64,000 bases of DNA from Salvator merianae (taxonomy: Eukaryota; Chordata; Lepidosauria; Squamata; Teiidae): contig QVOM02000025.1 in NCBI GenBank assembly GCA_003586115.2, forward strand, positions 42,948,522-43,012,521. The letters are read 5' to 3'. Numbering within the stretch: the stretch's first letter is position 1; every line of letters starts with the position of its first letter. This document shows positions 11,221-23,000 of this stretch, in pieces. A program made the translations under genes and the position numbers. The notes under the pieces are model-generated. The model saw only the letters and a list, made by a program, of their open reading frames with translations, did no database searches and had not been told where the DNA came from.

Positions 11221-12901
11221 TACTACACAGTGACAGCTAGGAGGGAGGGGTTATTGCTGAGAACTTGATGGGGGAGCTCACTTAATAGCATTTCTTTTCC
11301 TCTTTCTTTCCTTTATCATCAGCTGGCTGCCTCTCCAGATGTTATATAGGGTGAAACTTCTCCAGATGGCTGTTTTTGGTTGTGAAAGCAGTTCCAGCTG
11401 TCAAATGGCTATGGCTCCTCAGCATGTTGGAATGTTGTCAGAGGCATTTAGAAATATTCTTGTAGTTTAGCTGCCGAAATTCTCCTCGTGCTATTTACAA
11501 ACCATACTTCTATTTTTTTTCTCTAATACAGAGAGAAATCAGCAAAATTTGTGTAAAGGAATGAACTGGTTTTGGGGGGAATTACTCAGCTGCAATTATT
11601 CCTAGGCACCTGAGGAGTAGTAGGTTGGTTTTACAAACTGCCAGAGGCAGAATGCAATTGGCTGGGGTGGATTCAAAATGGTAAGGGTCAGGGAAGGAGT
11701 TGTGTAGGCAGATATTCTTAATCTTAATTAAACTGGAACAAAAATAAAAAAAGCATCTTTAAACAGCAAATACATGGACTTCAATAGCAAGCAACAGGCT
11801 TACAAATGGGCAGCTGTAAGTATACAGGCAATAGAGTAGGGCACGTTAGTTAAATTGTCAATCAAATGTAGCAAGCCGCAGAAAGTATCATGAGAACAAA
11901 GGGTGCTAATAGGATTATTCAGTTGAGTGAACTTTATGAGCTCTAATTAGCATTTGACTGACAAAAGGCAACTTTTGTGTAACAAAGCAGCTAGTCTCTT
12001 TAAACTGAATGGGAAAATTCTCCCTGAGTATATCTTGTGAAAGAGCCCTAACAGGGGTTTCTAACAATTATCTACAGCTGTTCCCAAGCTCGATCAGAAG
12101 CCCACCATGCCTCCCAACTTAATCAACAGCTGGCTCTGCCCCATTCTCTCACTGACATAGCTCTGGATCCTAGGTATTGAAACCCTCCTGCCCTTCATTA
12201 AAGTCTTTGCCAGCCTGTAATTTGAAAAGGGTGAGAAGAGAGAGTTCTTGCCCTTGAGTGAATCTCTGTCCTGTGCAGAGTCCAAAATGGAAAGGCAAGG
12301 TTTTGCAGAGAGCAAGTACTCTTTGCAGCTAGAAGCTCAGAAGCCATGCAGGAGACAATAGAGGATAGTGAAGGCATAGACCAGATGATTGATCTGTCCT
12401 AGAGAGGGGAAAGCATAATACTCCACAATCTTCACTCCCTGGAGGAAACAGCTCTACTACCTACTCTAATGCCTTCTCCTGTTGCCTCAGACTCCATCTG
12501 CAGGTAGAACAATAGCTGAGGTACTGAGGAAATGTTGGAAGGCATGTACCAATAAAAGCAAGTTTACTCCAGGTCAGAACCTTTGCTCCACTTATCAGCT
12601 AGCCTGGCTAGTTTGATATGGACACCCATGCAGCTTTTAGGTCCATAATAAGCTAGTCCCATAGTTGTGTGTACACTCTTGTGCTGTACACATGTACAAA
12701 TGTAATGTCAGTAACGATGCATTCAAACAATGGATTAGTTTTTCCTGCTCATGAAGTAAGCTGGAGGAGATGGTGTCTATTGCTAGTTTCCTGGTTTTAA
12801 CAATGCTATTCTATGTACTATGTACATTCATTGCAATGGCACTAATTCCAGCTGCCTTTCAAAGTTCTGAATGATATTCTCAGGGCCTAGTGACATTTAA
12901 G
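11221..12901. other. HHIP intron; AT-rich motif cluster at 11700-12010
   Basis: No repeat family is recognised. 11700-12010 contains TTAATTAAA, GTTAATTG-like, CAATCAAATG and TAATTAGCATTTGACTG words in low-repeat sequence. This is a candidate conserved non-coding element, but conservation cannot be judged from one genome. Confidence 0.35.
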
Positions 12902-13086
12902 TTTTAATCCACATTCAATCCACTTTCAGAGTGAGACAACACAGCAGCAGAGTGACAGTTTTCCTTTCACATTATCTAACCCAGAAAACTCCCCTTTGAG
13001 TTAGATAATGCAGAACAAAAATAGCTAGTCATTTTGCTGAACCATCATTTCACCCTGAAGGTGGATTGAATGTGGATTACAATTTA
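12902..13086. mobile_element. 185-bp foldback MITE
   Basis: TAATCCACATTCAATCCAC at 12905-12923 is a perfect inverted match to 13061-13079. A second perfect pair lies inside it (CATTATCTAAC at 12970-12980 and GTTAGATAATG at 13000-13010). The whole stretch can fold into one long hairpin, as foldback MITEs do. The ends and target duplication are not clear. Confidence 0.7.
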
Positions 13087-14039
13087 GGTATAACTGGGCA
13101 AAGTCTGAACTCTCAGACCTCAGAATGGTCTGGACTTTATTTAAATGTCATGTCTGACAATGGCCTAAGAACAGTATATATGCATCTTCTGAAGCTGACT
13201 ATTCTAGCTTGGTCACAGTCCAGCGAATTGATCTATCTTATGTTGTAAGTAAAATTATCTACACACCAGAATCATAATCACCTCAGAAGGAACTTACACT
13301 GAACACTGGTTGATCTATTAAATAGGTACTGACTTAGCTTTTTCAGCAAGTTATAACTTTCTGGAGATATCACACATTACATTGATGCAGTTTTTCTGAT
13401 ATACGGGCTTAATGTACCAGATTACACATTATAGATTTTCTGAACATAGAATTCTTGGTCTTTCCTTAAATGTGATATTTATTTTCTATAGGCATATTGG
13501 AAGTAAAGGCTAAGGCAATAGATTAGCAAATATTAATATGCAAGTATTTGGAATTCAGTTAGTACTTTACTAAACATATACTGATGTATTTGTTTTGAAA
13601 AGTACTTGATGAGTTTGGAATATGAAGATTAAAAAAAATAATTAAGGCTGTAATTTTATATTCATTTACATGGAAATAACTTCCACTGAACTTAGAGGGA
13701 CTGACATGTGAAAATACATGCATATGATTGTGCTAATGACTATAATACATAGAAGGAAATGCCTTATTAAATTCAATGGGCCCTACTTTTGGAAAAGTGT
13801 GTTTAAAATGATAAAAAAGTATTCTAAAAGGGCAGATAAATGACTGTTCCTTAAGATTTTTAGAAGTGAGCATTGGTCACATTTTTGATTAATCAGAAAT
13901 TATGAAATTAATATAGAAATAAATCAAGATATTACAAATCATTCTCCTTCAGCTATTGTTCCTAGATCATATGCAAATTTGTGGGCAGCTTCTTCACAGT
14001 CCCTGGGACCATGCTAACTACCTCCAAAGGCTGCAGTAT
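13087..14039. other. HHIP intron with a weak repeat fragment
   Basis: About 13642-13790 vaguely resembles the 'aatcctat...acttccactgaactta...ttcaatggg' squamate repeat. Otherwise AT-rich with no gene. Confidence 0.4.
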
Positions 14040-14570
14040 CCACATGCTGGAGCGGTCCCCAGAAGCTGTGAGTGCCAGAAATCACTCTGTCTGCATAATG
14101 CCAGTTGCAGGCCTGATCTCTGGCACAAAAGTAACAGTGGGGAGTTGCTGATGGGGGACCTGTTTTAAAGCAGTCTCCCAAGCATTTCCTGCAGTAGATC
14201 GGACCAGTCATCCACCATGCAGATGGATATACTGGTCCAGGTGACATGCAAAATCCGCCACTATTTTGCTGAGCTCCCAGAAATAGCCTCAGAAATGCGT
14301 CACATTCAGTGTACCAGAACAAGTCCCCAGCCTGCAACTTCAGAGGGTGGGGAACTTTTGTTCTTGGTCTCCAGTGTTAGACTGGGATGGGCCCCCAGTG
14401 GAACAGACCGTCCGTGGTGTGTGCTGCTCTTCATCACTCTGGTCTTGGCCCAGATCAAGTGGACCAGGCCAAGACTGGCTTCTGCATCACACGCCAAGGC
14501 ACATGGTGCACTAGCTATCCATGAGAGGGAATTTGAATTTGGATCTCTCCAGCCCTAGGTTTAATTTTCT
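14040..14570. mobile_element. Degenerate large MITE (approximate limits)
   Basis: GC-rich island with words shared with other large MITE copies (TACTGGTCCAGGTGACATGC, GGAACTTTTGTTCTTGG, GATCAAGTGGACC). Terminal repeats are eroded. Frames of 60-113 aa on both strands are non-coding. Confidence 0.45.
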
Positions 14571-15636
14571 CATCATGGTTATACAAGATCCTGTCAAAAT
14601 ACTGCACCTGACTGCAACATCCGGAAAACATCTTGCAACATATTACCATTTCATATTTTTGCAAACAGTAGTTTTGCTTCATTTTTACCTCCAGCCCATC
14701 TAAGCAAACCCATCCTGGTTCCATGAGTCCTGACACTGGGCTGTCCTACTTATTTGTGTGACTCCAAAACGGAAAGAAATGTAACAGGGATTGCTGCTTT
14801 GTTGTTGCATACACTGCTCATTTGAAACTAGAGGAAAAAACAATATGACACAGAAATGGTTGGGTGATTTTACTAATCAAAATATTGCTAATGATGAAAA
14901 TGCTTGGCTAGAGAAGGCTTATATGATTTCTGACTTCTTGTTTCCATAAAGATTATTTTATGGTCTGTAGCTAATATGGTGGTCATGCAGCTAAAAGCAT
15001 TATCTTCGCATCATTAGAATGAAACATAACACTGGAAGTCCCTGACTTCATTGCTTGAGGTTTCATTGCTATCTGAGATTTTATATTTCCCATTGTAAAT
15101 CTAAATAAGAACTTGTGCTGACCTTTATTAGAGCAAACATTAAACAATTTAGTAAGATTACTACTATGAAAGGGAACTTTTAAAAAAGTGTCTCAGACCA
15201 CCAAGAAACAATCATAAATTTAAGGAAATATGAGGTTTCGGCCATGTGACTTCCTCTGCAAATTTATGCAACAGATTGTTGTAACTTGAAAGTCATAGTT
15301 TTTTAAAGGGACATTTTGAAAAGATTTACAGAGTTTCTATTTATACAATGCTCATACCAACAATTTAAAAGGTAAATTTACTAAAAAAACATATAAAAAT
15401 GAATTCTTCTGACCTTGATAAAATGCAGAATGCTTGGCAAATAGTTAATTATGTAATCTACTGCTATAATAAACTTACATTATTTAATGGACAGGGAAAT
15501 AATTATTAATGATCCAATTTTAGTAACTCGGTGCTGAGGAAACACCAGAATGTTTATATGATAATGTTTAACCTGGGAATTGATTTCTTCTTACAGTCTA
15601 CCGTATTAGGAAAGTCGAGCTAGGAAAACACATTTA
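14571..15636. other. HHIP intron, nothing recognised
   Basis: Low-complexity AT-rich sequence with no open frame or repeat that I can name. Confidence 0.5.
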
Positions 15637-15740
15637 GGCCCTTTTCTGCACTGGGCCTTATTCCAGATTATACTGTGGAATAGGGGTCTGCCATCCGCAT
15701 ACTGGTGCAGATTGTGGCAGGCCATGCCTGGGGCTTCCTC
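15637..15740. mobile_element. Truncated palindromic MITE (left half)
   Basis: Starts GGCCCTTTTCTGCACTGGGC followed by CTTATTCCAGATTATAC, like the copies at 8719 and 53173, with TTA just before. The right arm is missing after about 15740. Confidence 0.65.
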
Positions 15741-16559
15741 ATCGGAAAATATTGAACAGAATTAAAACAAGGGTAGCAGTGGCAAGGGGCACTGCTTAGC
15801 TGCACAGTAAGGGAAGGCTGCAAAACACAATTTGTATGTAGGAAATTGTGAAAATTTACTATGGTAGCTCTGCCTTACTACCCTGTGATGGTGGTGATGG
15901 TAGTAGGAAGGCTGCAAAACAATAGTAGCAGCTTGAATAGAAAACAAAAGAAAGGGAGGTCCATTGAACCCTTCTCTCCATTAAAATGAAAACAGGAATG
16001 TACATTTCCAGAGTGAGAGGAAGGGAAGCCAGCCCAATTAGAAATAGTGGGGACTCCATGGGAGAAAAATGTATGGAGATAGCAGCTCCAACTGCTGTGA
16101 TTTCTTCACTTCGATGACAACAGATGAAGTATAGTACGTTCCCATGGCTGTATCATGGCCATACAATATGTATAGACTTAGGTTCTGTGCACAGTTTTAG
16201 GTTATTGCCAGAACCATCCCAATTCCCTTCCATCTACTTGTTTATACAGTTTAACATAGAGTTTTGAAACAAAAGGCTGGACTGACTGTTTTTTTGCTCA
16301 GGTGCACATTCTGTCTTGTGATAAAACAGAGTCAAACTTTAACCAAATAGGTATGCCGTGAAATTATTTACACAGTCTAGGATCACTCCTTAGGATAAGA
16401 TCATAAACGTATAACAAAAGCTGAGCTACATCAGAACAAATCTATAGAGTGGCTAAGCAGATGAGACACCCACAAGCAAGACAAGAACAAAGTGATACTC
16501 TCCTGTTCATGTCACTCAGCAATACTAATACTAGTGGTAATATACAGCTGTTGTAACCA
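15741..16559. other. HHIP intron, nothing recognised
   Basis: Contains short frames on the minus strand (15762-16059) that share no family resemblance. I see no structure worth naming. Confidence 0.45.
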
Positions 16560-16751
16560 GCTGTTGGGTATCGCTGCTGTTGGGTATCGCTGAGTCAGGG
16601 ATGGCACCTCCATGGGCACCTGTGTGCAGTTTTCTTGGCAGTAGTACAGATACAGAAGTGGTTTGCCATTGCCTTCTTCTGGGGAGTGACTTGGGATCGA
16701 AGCAGCAACCTCTGCTTTCCAGGCAGGTTGCTCTACCTCTGATCTATAGCC
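16560..16751 (-). mobile_element. tRNA-derived SINE
   Basis: Read on the minus strand from 16751, it starts GGCTATAGATCAGAGGTAGA and continues GCAACCTGCCTGGAAAGCAG. It then has TTGCTGCTTCGATCCC. These are a tRNA A box (TAGATCAGAGGTAGAG) and B box (GCTTCGATCCC), so the 5' head derives from a tRNA. The body (AAGTGGTTTGCCATTGCC on plus) is the widespread reptile SINE/LINE motif. A direct doublet of GCTGTTGGGTATC sits at the far end (about 16561-16588). Confidence 0.7.
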
Positions 16752-19014
16752 ACTGCCTTATCCTAATCCCTCTTTACAGCCATAGAAGTTAAAGGCTATT
16801 ATCAGCTATCAGTCACATGTTTTATGCTACAATAAACTGTTTTGCTTAACAACAGCTACAGTCCTCATCTCACTTTCATGCAAGTACCACTGCACACAAT
16901 GAGATTTTCATCTTAGTAGAGATGGCGGGGATTGCATTGTAAATTAATTGAGATTTACTTATTTTCTTTCCTTCCAAATAAACAAAATTAATTCAGGTTT
17001 TGAAATTCAAGGAATCTACTAAAAATAAGCATCTATGAAGGCATATAAAAATATTAAGAGTCACAATATGGTTATCAAAGATATAGATACCAGTTACACA
17101 ACTAGGTTGCTATAACTTGGGCCCTGTCTCCACTCAAATGTGGAAGGACCTGAGGTGAAAAAGACATCAAAGAGTGCCTCCCTGGCTCTATTTCAGAGTG
17201 AAGAGATGCCTGATGATGTGGTGATCAAGGCATCTTTGTCAAGGGTTGGAAATTGCACAGGCGCCTCTGACAGTGATAGTCTCCTCTGCTGGGGTGGCAT
17301 GCTTGCTGTGGGGCACTGCTCTTATCAATGCAAAAAGAAATGTAATTGATGAAGACACAGCCATGGACACCTTATTCAATAAGTAGAAACATGGTCCTGG
17401 TGTATCATGAGGTAGCTGGTTTGGATTAAGTGGGTCACACAAAAGAAAAGAGCTCCTGTAATGCTGTCACATAATTTTCTAGGACTTTTCCCACTGTGCT
17501 TCTTGTTCAAATACACTCTCTAGAGTTAAGTGCAATAAGATTGTTACTTCATTGGAAGGTAGGAGAGTTGTAGTTATGTTCCCTGTGGCATGATAAAACA
17601 AAAAAGATAGAACAGTATGACCAAAAGGATACTTGAGGAAAAACGAATGGCGCATATTGAGTTCTGAATGGCAGCAAGAAACCATCTAGTAACTTGGTAA
17701 AGACAACATCATGCAAATGATATCAAAAATATGTTTATATTAGTGCCACCAATACATGAATAAACTCTGGTTTGGACAAAGCTTCACTTAAATGACTAAA
17801 TGTATCAGTATTTTGTTTTCGAATACTGTACTCAGATCTCTCCTGCTGTAAACAAAGTTCAATAATCAGGAATATTGTAAAGAATTTAGATTACAATCAG
17901 CACAATAGCACTGCTAGCAAGCAGTCAGTTCCAAACTAGAAAGTCCACAGGGACAGTAGAGGTTCTGTAACCAAAGTCATAGAGGACCACTAATTTATTG
18001 CAAAAATGATCAAAATCCCTCCAAATATTTTTTCTCATGAAGGAAAATAGATGGGACTTTGATCAGAAAAAAAATAGTCCCCTAAGAAGTTACCCTTTCC
18101 CTACCATAAGTCCAATTTGAATCATCCTAAACTGTGTTTTAGTATTAAAAAAGTTGAATGTTTCCAACATCTCATTTTATTGTCCTTTAGATAAATATTG
18201 TAATCTAATGGCATATCAAACTTTTGCTAAGTTAAAACTAATGACAAGAAGGCTGGTAACTCTGTTACCAGAGTTTTTCTGTATAGATATTTTTCTCAAC
18301 AAATATTATCAATGAAGAAAAGAGACAGAATTTTCAAGGTAGTCTAGAGTCTGAGACAGAGAGAAGGAGGGAGGGAGAAACTACTATAGGAGTCAGTCAT
18401 TATGATGTCAATTTTCTGATTTTTCTTGAAATAAATGAGGAGGTACAAATAATATTTGTAATAAGTGACATCATCAATGTATCCTTCATTTGCCCAAACT
18501 TTGTATTATATTTAGCAGTGTTTCCTGTTTGTTGTAAAAAACACCTTCTGGGTGGAATGGATTTCATTAAATAAAATCTGTCTTATGTTAAGCCATCCTT
18601 GCTAAAATGTACATGCACACACCAAGCCAGGAATGATACAGATCCAATGTAGCAATTTACGAAAACTTAATCATGTGTTACAAATTATAGACTCCATCCA
18701 GGGTAAAAGTAATTTATAGCTACAGAAGAAAAGCAGGGCCTAGATAATATAAAAATGGCTCATTTCCTAGTAAATGTATCATGTACACAATTTCTGATCA
18801 CAAATTATGAGCCTAACTCCAAAATATTAAGGTAATCAAGATATATAGGCTGATATATATGTTATATATTAAATATTCAAGATATATAAATTGATGAAAA
18901 AGAAGCCACCATTGAGATTCAAGGTTGAAAAAAAATCAAAAGTTCTTGACTTTGGAAAAATATTGAACGTGTGCTGAAAATATTAGGCTCCTTTAATCTG
19001 TATTTTTTATTTAG
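16752..19014. other. HHIP intron; one weak MITE-like start
   Basis: TTGGGCCCTGTCTCCACTC at about 17117 looks like a decayed MITE end, but I found no partner. 18830-18890 is a TATA-rich low-complexity run. No gene is supported. Confidence 0.4.
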
Positions 19015-19075
19015 GTTTATTTATTTATATTTATATTCTGCCCTTTTTCTTTACAGTGCTCAGATTGAGGGGCAA
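19015..19075. repeat. LINE/SINE tail-like fragment
   Basis: TTATTTATATTTATATTCTG then CCC...AGTGCTCAGATTGAGGGGCAA resembles reptile LINE 3' tails. Confidence 0.45.
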
Positions 19076-19099
19076 TAGTCAATCTTAATGGACTGCTGA

Positions 19100-19690
19100 C
19101 ATTGCCCCACAATGTGGCCTGCCACATATATGTGGGGTTGTTGTGGCATGGATTCACTTATTGGACATCTTGTGAGACTCCTCAAACATTGGATCAAATG
19201 AAATTTCCAGGAGTGTGCCATGTATCCCACTGCCTTCTTTCTTTTCTTTTTGGGCAGGTAGCAAGCTCCCAGAAATTGCTACCAATTTAATAGGACAGAG
19301 CATTGACCAGACTAGAGGACCCAAAATGGCATCCTGGTCTGGTCTACTGATAGACCTCTTTTTTAAGGTCTACAGTGTTCTATGGGTAGTATACCGGACC
19401 ATGGAGGCATGTGGACAGCACACTTCCATTGTCTGGTATACCACAGGGGACCCATTTGGTGATGGAAAAAGGTATACTGCTGAAATGGGACCCAGGGATC
19501 TCCAGGAACTTTCAATTCTGACCTTGGAGCATTTGGAGGCACCATGCGCCAACTCTGGAGCTGGCATAAGTTTGAGAACTGAAATGGGGGCTGATGGAGA
19601 ACATCTTGTCCCAATACAGATGGCCTTGTTTCAGGCCAGAAGCAATCTGACCCAGCTTGGGACAGACTGCTGATTCTGGTACAAGGCATC
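19100..19690. mobile_element. Degenerate large MITE (approximate limits)
   Basis: Words shared with other copies include TGGTCTACTGATAGACCTC, GTATACCACAGGGGACCCAT, GCTGAAATGGGACCC and CAGGAACTTTCAATTCTGACC. The GC and purine/pyrimidine texture matches. The 152-aa plus frame and the minus frames here are unlikely to be genes. Ends are uncertain. Confidence 0.5.
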
Positions 19691-19744
19691 CTGTACCAGA
19701 ATGAACAATCTTTATCTACTTGCATTTTTAGTGCTCTCAAAAAA

Positions 19745-20060
19745 CTCTCAAAGATTAGTTAAACATGACTTGCCTTTCTAGATACCATATTGGCTATCCT
19801 TGAACAAAGTCTGTGCTTCTAAATGTTTGGTAATTTTAATCTTAATACTGTACTGGTTTTGACAATCCTTTCCAGGACAGAGGTTAAACTGACAGGCCTA
19901 TAATTTCCTGGGCTTCCTCTTGAGCACTTTTTAAAAATTGGAGTGAGTTGGGCATCTTTCTTTACCAAGAAAATATGATTTATCTAGGATGATCACTGCA
20001 TCATATCAAGTGGAGATTGCTTAGCAAAGCTTACTATTATCTGCTCTGCCAGAGACTGTC
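19745..20060 (-). mobile_element. CR1 LINE fragment
   Basis: Plus-strand text such as GAGGTTAAACTGACAGGCCT, ATAATTTCCTGGGCTTCCTC and GGAGTGAGTTGGGCATC matches the complement of the CR1 reverse-transcriptase region as commonly seen in reptile and bird genomes. It is degenerate, with no intact frame. Confidence 0.65.
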
Positions 20061-23000
20061 TTCTGAGAATAATCCACAGAGGGATTTGGTGGAAGCAGGT
20101 TTGGAAAGGGCAATAAATCAAAGAAACTGAGGACCAGGACGAAATCAAAGGATGAGAGATCATAGGATCAGGAAACCAGATGCAGTGTGGATGGCCTTTG
20201 GCATAGCCAATAGGCAGCCTAGCTCACTGTGGTCCAGGTGACATAGCTCAACTCAGTAGAGAACTGACAGGTCCTCATCCCTTGAGTTAGGAATATGCAC
20301 CCCAAAACATGGAATGCTGTAATCTGTGATAATGATGGCCCAATCCTGCAAGGAATAGCTAGACCTTATTTATTCCAAGCAACAGTGGGGCAAACTGCTT
20401 TGAAAGTGTGCAGATTTGAAGCCTTAACATTTCAATTGCTTTCTGCACTGATTAGCACTGAACTGTATGACGTGTTACAGCATAGCTGCCAATATGACTT
20501 AACTATGAAATGACCACCTCTGACGGCAAGCCTGTGACTTATGGTCAAAGTGGAAGGCACTTGTAGAAGCTTTTGAGACTAGGAGAATGTTTGACTCTGG
20601 ATTGTGCCTACACATATTAAACATATCCAAGGCAAGTCAGACACCCTGACAATAACGAAAGGGACTGACTGGTAGCCTAGCCTGCCAAAAGACATGGCAA
20701 ATTGGTGCATATCATGTGTCATAGTCAGTTGGGACAAAGATGGTCCCAATATTACTATACGAATCACAGGACTGAAAGACTCGGCAGGATCTAGATAGAC
20801 TTCACTGCCCCCCTCCTTCCTTCCCATTGAGGCAGATATATATTATCTGGTGATTGTGGAGCTCTTCAGTAAATTGGTAAATACAGTCAGCAATCCTATT
20901 CTTGATTTTTTTTTTCTTTGTTGGCAGAGCTGCTTCAAATATATTAACACAGGTGTTTATCCTATAAAAGCCATACACTCTCAGACAAACTTCCTCCCAC
21001 ACAAATTTCCTTGCTTGTTACCCAGTTAAGTCCAGATAGCCTATTACTCAGCAATGAAACCTGTGTAATGATTTAGGGAGGTTGTTATTCTCCCAAACCC
21101 CAGTGGGTAAAATTAATTTAAGCTTCCTTGTACAAAAGGCAGGATGTATGTTATATAAAGAAGACTAATGTAAGGAAGATAGAAAATTAACTTCTTGGCA
21201 AGGGGCTAAGCCTTAAGGATACTCCAGGTGAACGGAATATGAATCTTCAGGTGGGGTAAGACAGAATATTATTATATTCTCCAGGAATGAGAAAAGGCCA
21301 AGGAAAATGTTACAAAAAATTAAATACAATGATGCTGAAAAATACTAAAGCCAAACAACACTAACAAGCATTTTGAGAAAAGACCAAACATCAAAGTAGT
21401 TGAATTAATAACAAAATTATGTAATTCATCATTGGGAACACAGATGTTACTCCTGGAAAGTAGCCAGTGGTTTACACAGGCACTGAAAGGTATTAGAAGA
21501 TTTTCAGAGAGTCAGACAGAGTAGTAAAACACCGGAAGAAAAATACGAAGAATATTTATAATTATAAAAAGCTGATATGACACACTGTAGTGGCATTCAG
21601 GCTGCTGTCCCAATCCTGGATAGTACTCCATATTCACTGGCGAGCAGCAGCTCATCTTAGTATTACAATTCCCAGGTCTTTGCAGAAGAGCTCCTCTCCA
21701 ACCAGATAATTAGGGAAAGGACCAAAGGCAAAGTCACATTCGTTTCCCTTGAGGAAACAAAATCCTTTTTCTTTAAATCAATAGTGCAAGCCTTCAAGAA
21801 TCTGTGGCTGAAGGTAGGCTTTCTATCTGCTTCACCCCAACAGGCAACAGCAAATTTTACAAACGAGTTTTATTAAAATGTAAAACAACAAAAATAAAAC
21901 AAATAAACTAGGTTGGCTCGAGTAAACAGAAAATCTTCAATTGCACATTGTTAGTAATGTTCCACTTAGAAAGAGCCCTTGATTACGGGGATAGCATGCT
22001 TTACAGTCACAAATAAGTCAGATTGCTCCATTGTTGTGCCAGCAGAGGTGTATTACAGAAGCTCTGCCGAAGTGCTTGGAGACTGCAAAATTCCACACTC
22101 CTTCCATCTTGCTTTTTCTTTGGCTCTGTGACAGAACCAGACAGCAGGCATATGGAATCATGTGACACACGTGTTGTGGGAGTGTATGTCTGCAGCTTTC
22201 TCAAGCTCATCTGCATACAGCTTGAGTTTGGTCTTCCTGATGCTGTTGGAAGGCTGGTTAATCCAATTGCATTACAAAGAATAAAAGTTAGGAGCAAAGG
22301 GAAATTTACAGCAAATCTGCCTCAAAGTCATATCTCAACCCAGAATCTTACATTCAAAGAATAAGCAGAATGATTTAACATAGCTAAATTCCCCTAGCAA
22401 GAACATATTGACACGGACATCTTGCCCCCTTTAGCCTGCTCTTCTGATTGAGAATATTCCCTCTTGAAGGGACTTGCTTTCTATCCATCAGCTTCTCCCC
22501 TGCTTTTATCTGATTGGGTTTAGACTTTTACTCAACCAATCCAGGGATCCTCCATCTTTAGAGGTGCTGTCCAAAATCTCTTTAAGGTATTGTGAGATTT
22601 CCACCATGTAACTGGTAATGGCCAAAGCCCCAAATGGCCCTGTACCTCGGGAGCCTTCGTGTCTCAATTCATGCAGGCATATAAGAGTTTTCTTATCATG
22701 ACGTATGACGGAACACTAAAAAGGAAATAACATGTAACAAAAGAATGGTTGTGTATCTAAGCAATGATCATCATTAGCAAACCAACTGATCTGTTTTACA
22801 AGACTCTGTAACAAAAAATGGTTTAAAGTTTTTTGCCATTATTTAACTATCAGCTTTTAAAAGTCAGCCAACCTATGAAGACTTTCTTAAAATAGTACCC
22901 ACTGATTACCATGTAACCATGCTTAGGACTGTAGCGATATTATTTACTGTGTTTTGAGTATTTCTGCCCTTTCTTTCCATAAAAGGACCAAGCATAGTTT

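Noticed and set aside
16690..16751. Possible tRNA gene on the minus strand
   Set aside because: Good A and B boxes but no matching 3' acceptor stem; it continues into the SINE body.
19215..19673. 152-aa plus-strand frame
   Set aside because: Lies within a degenerate MITE whose words recur in other copies; no domain.
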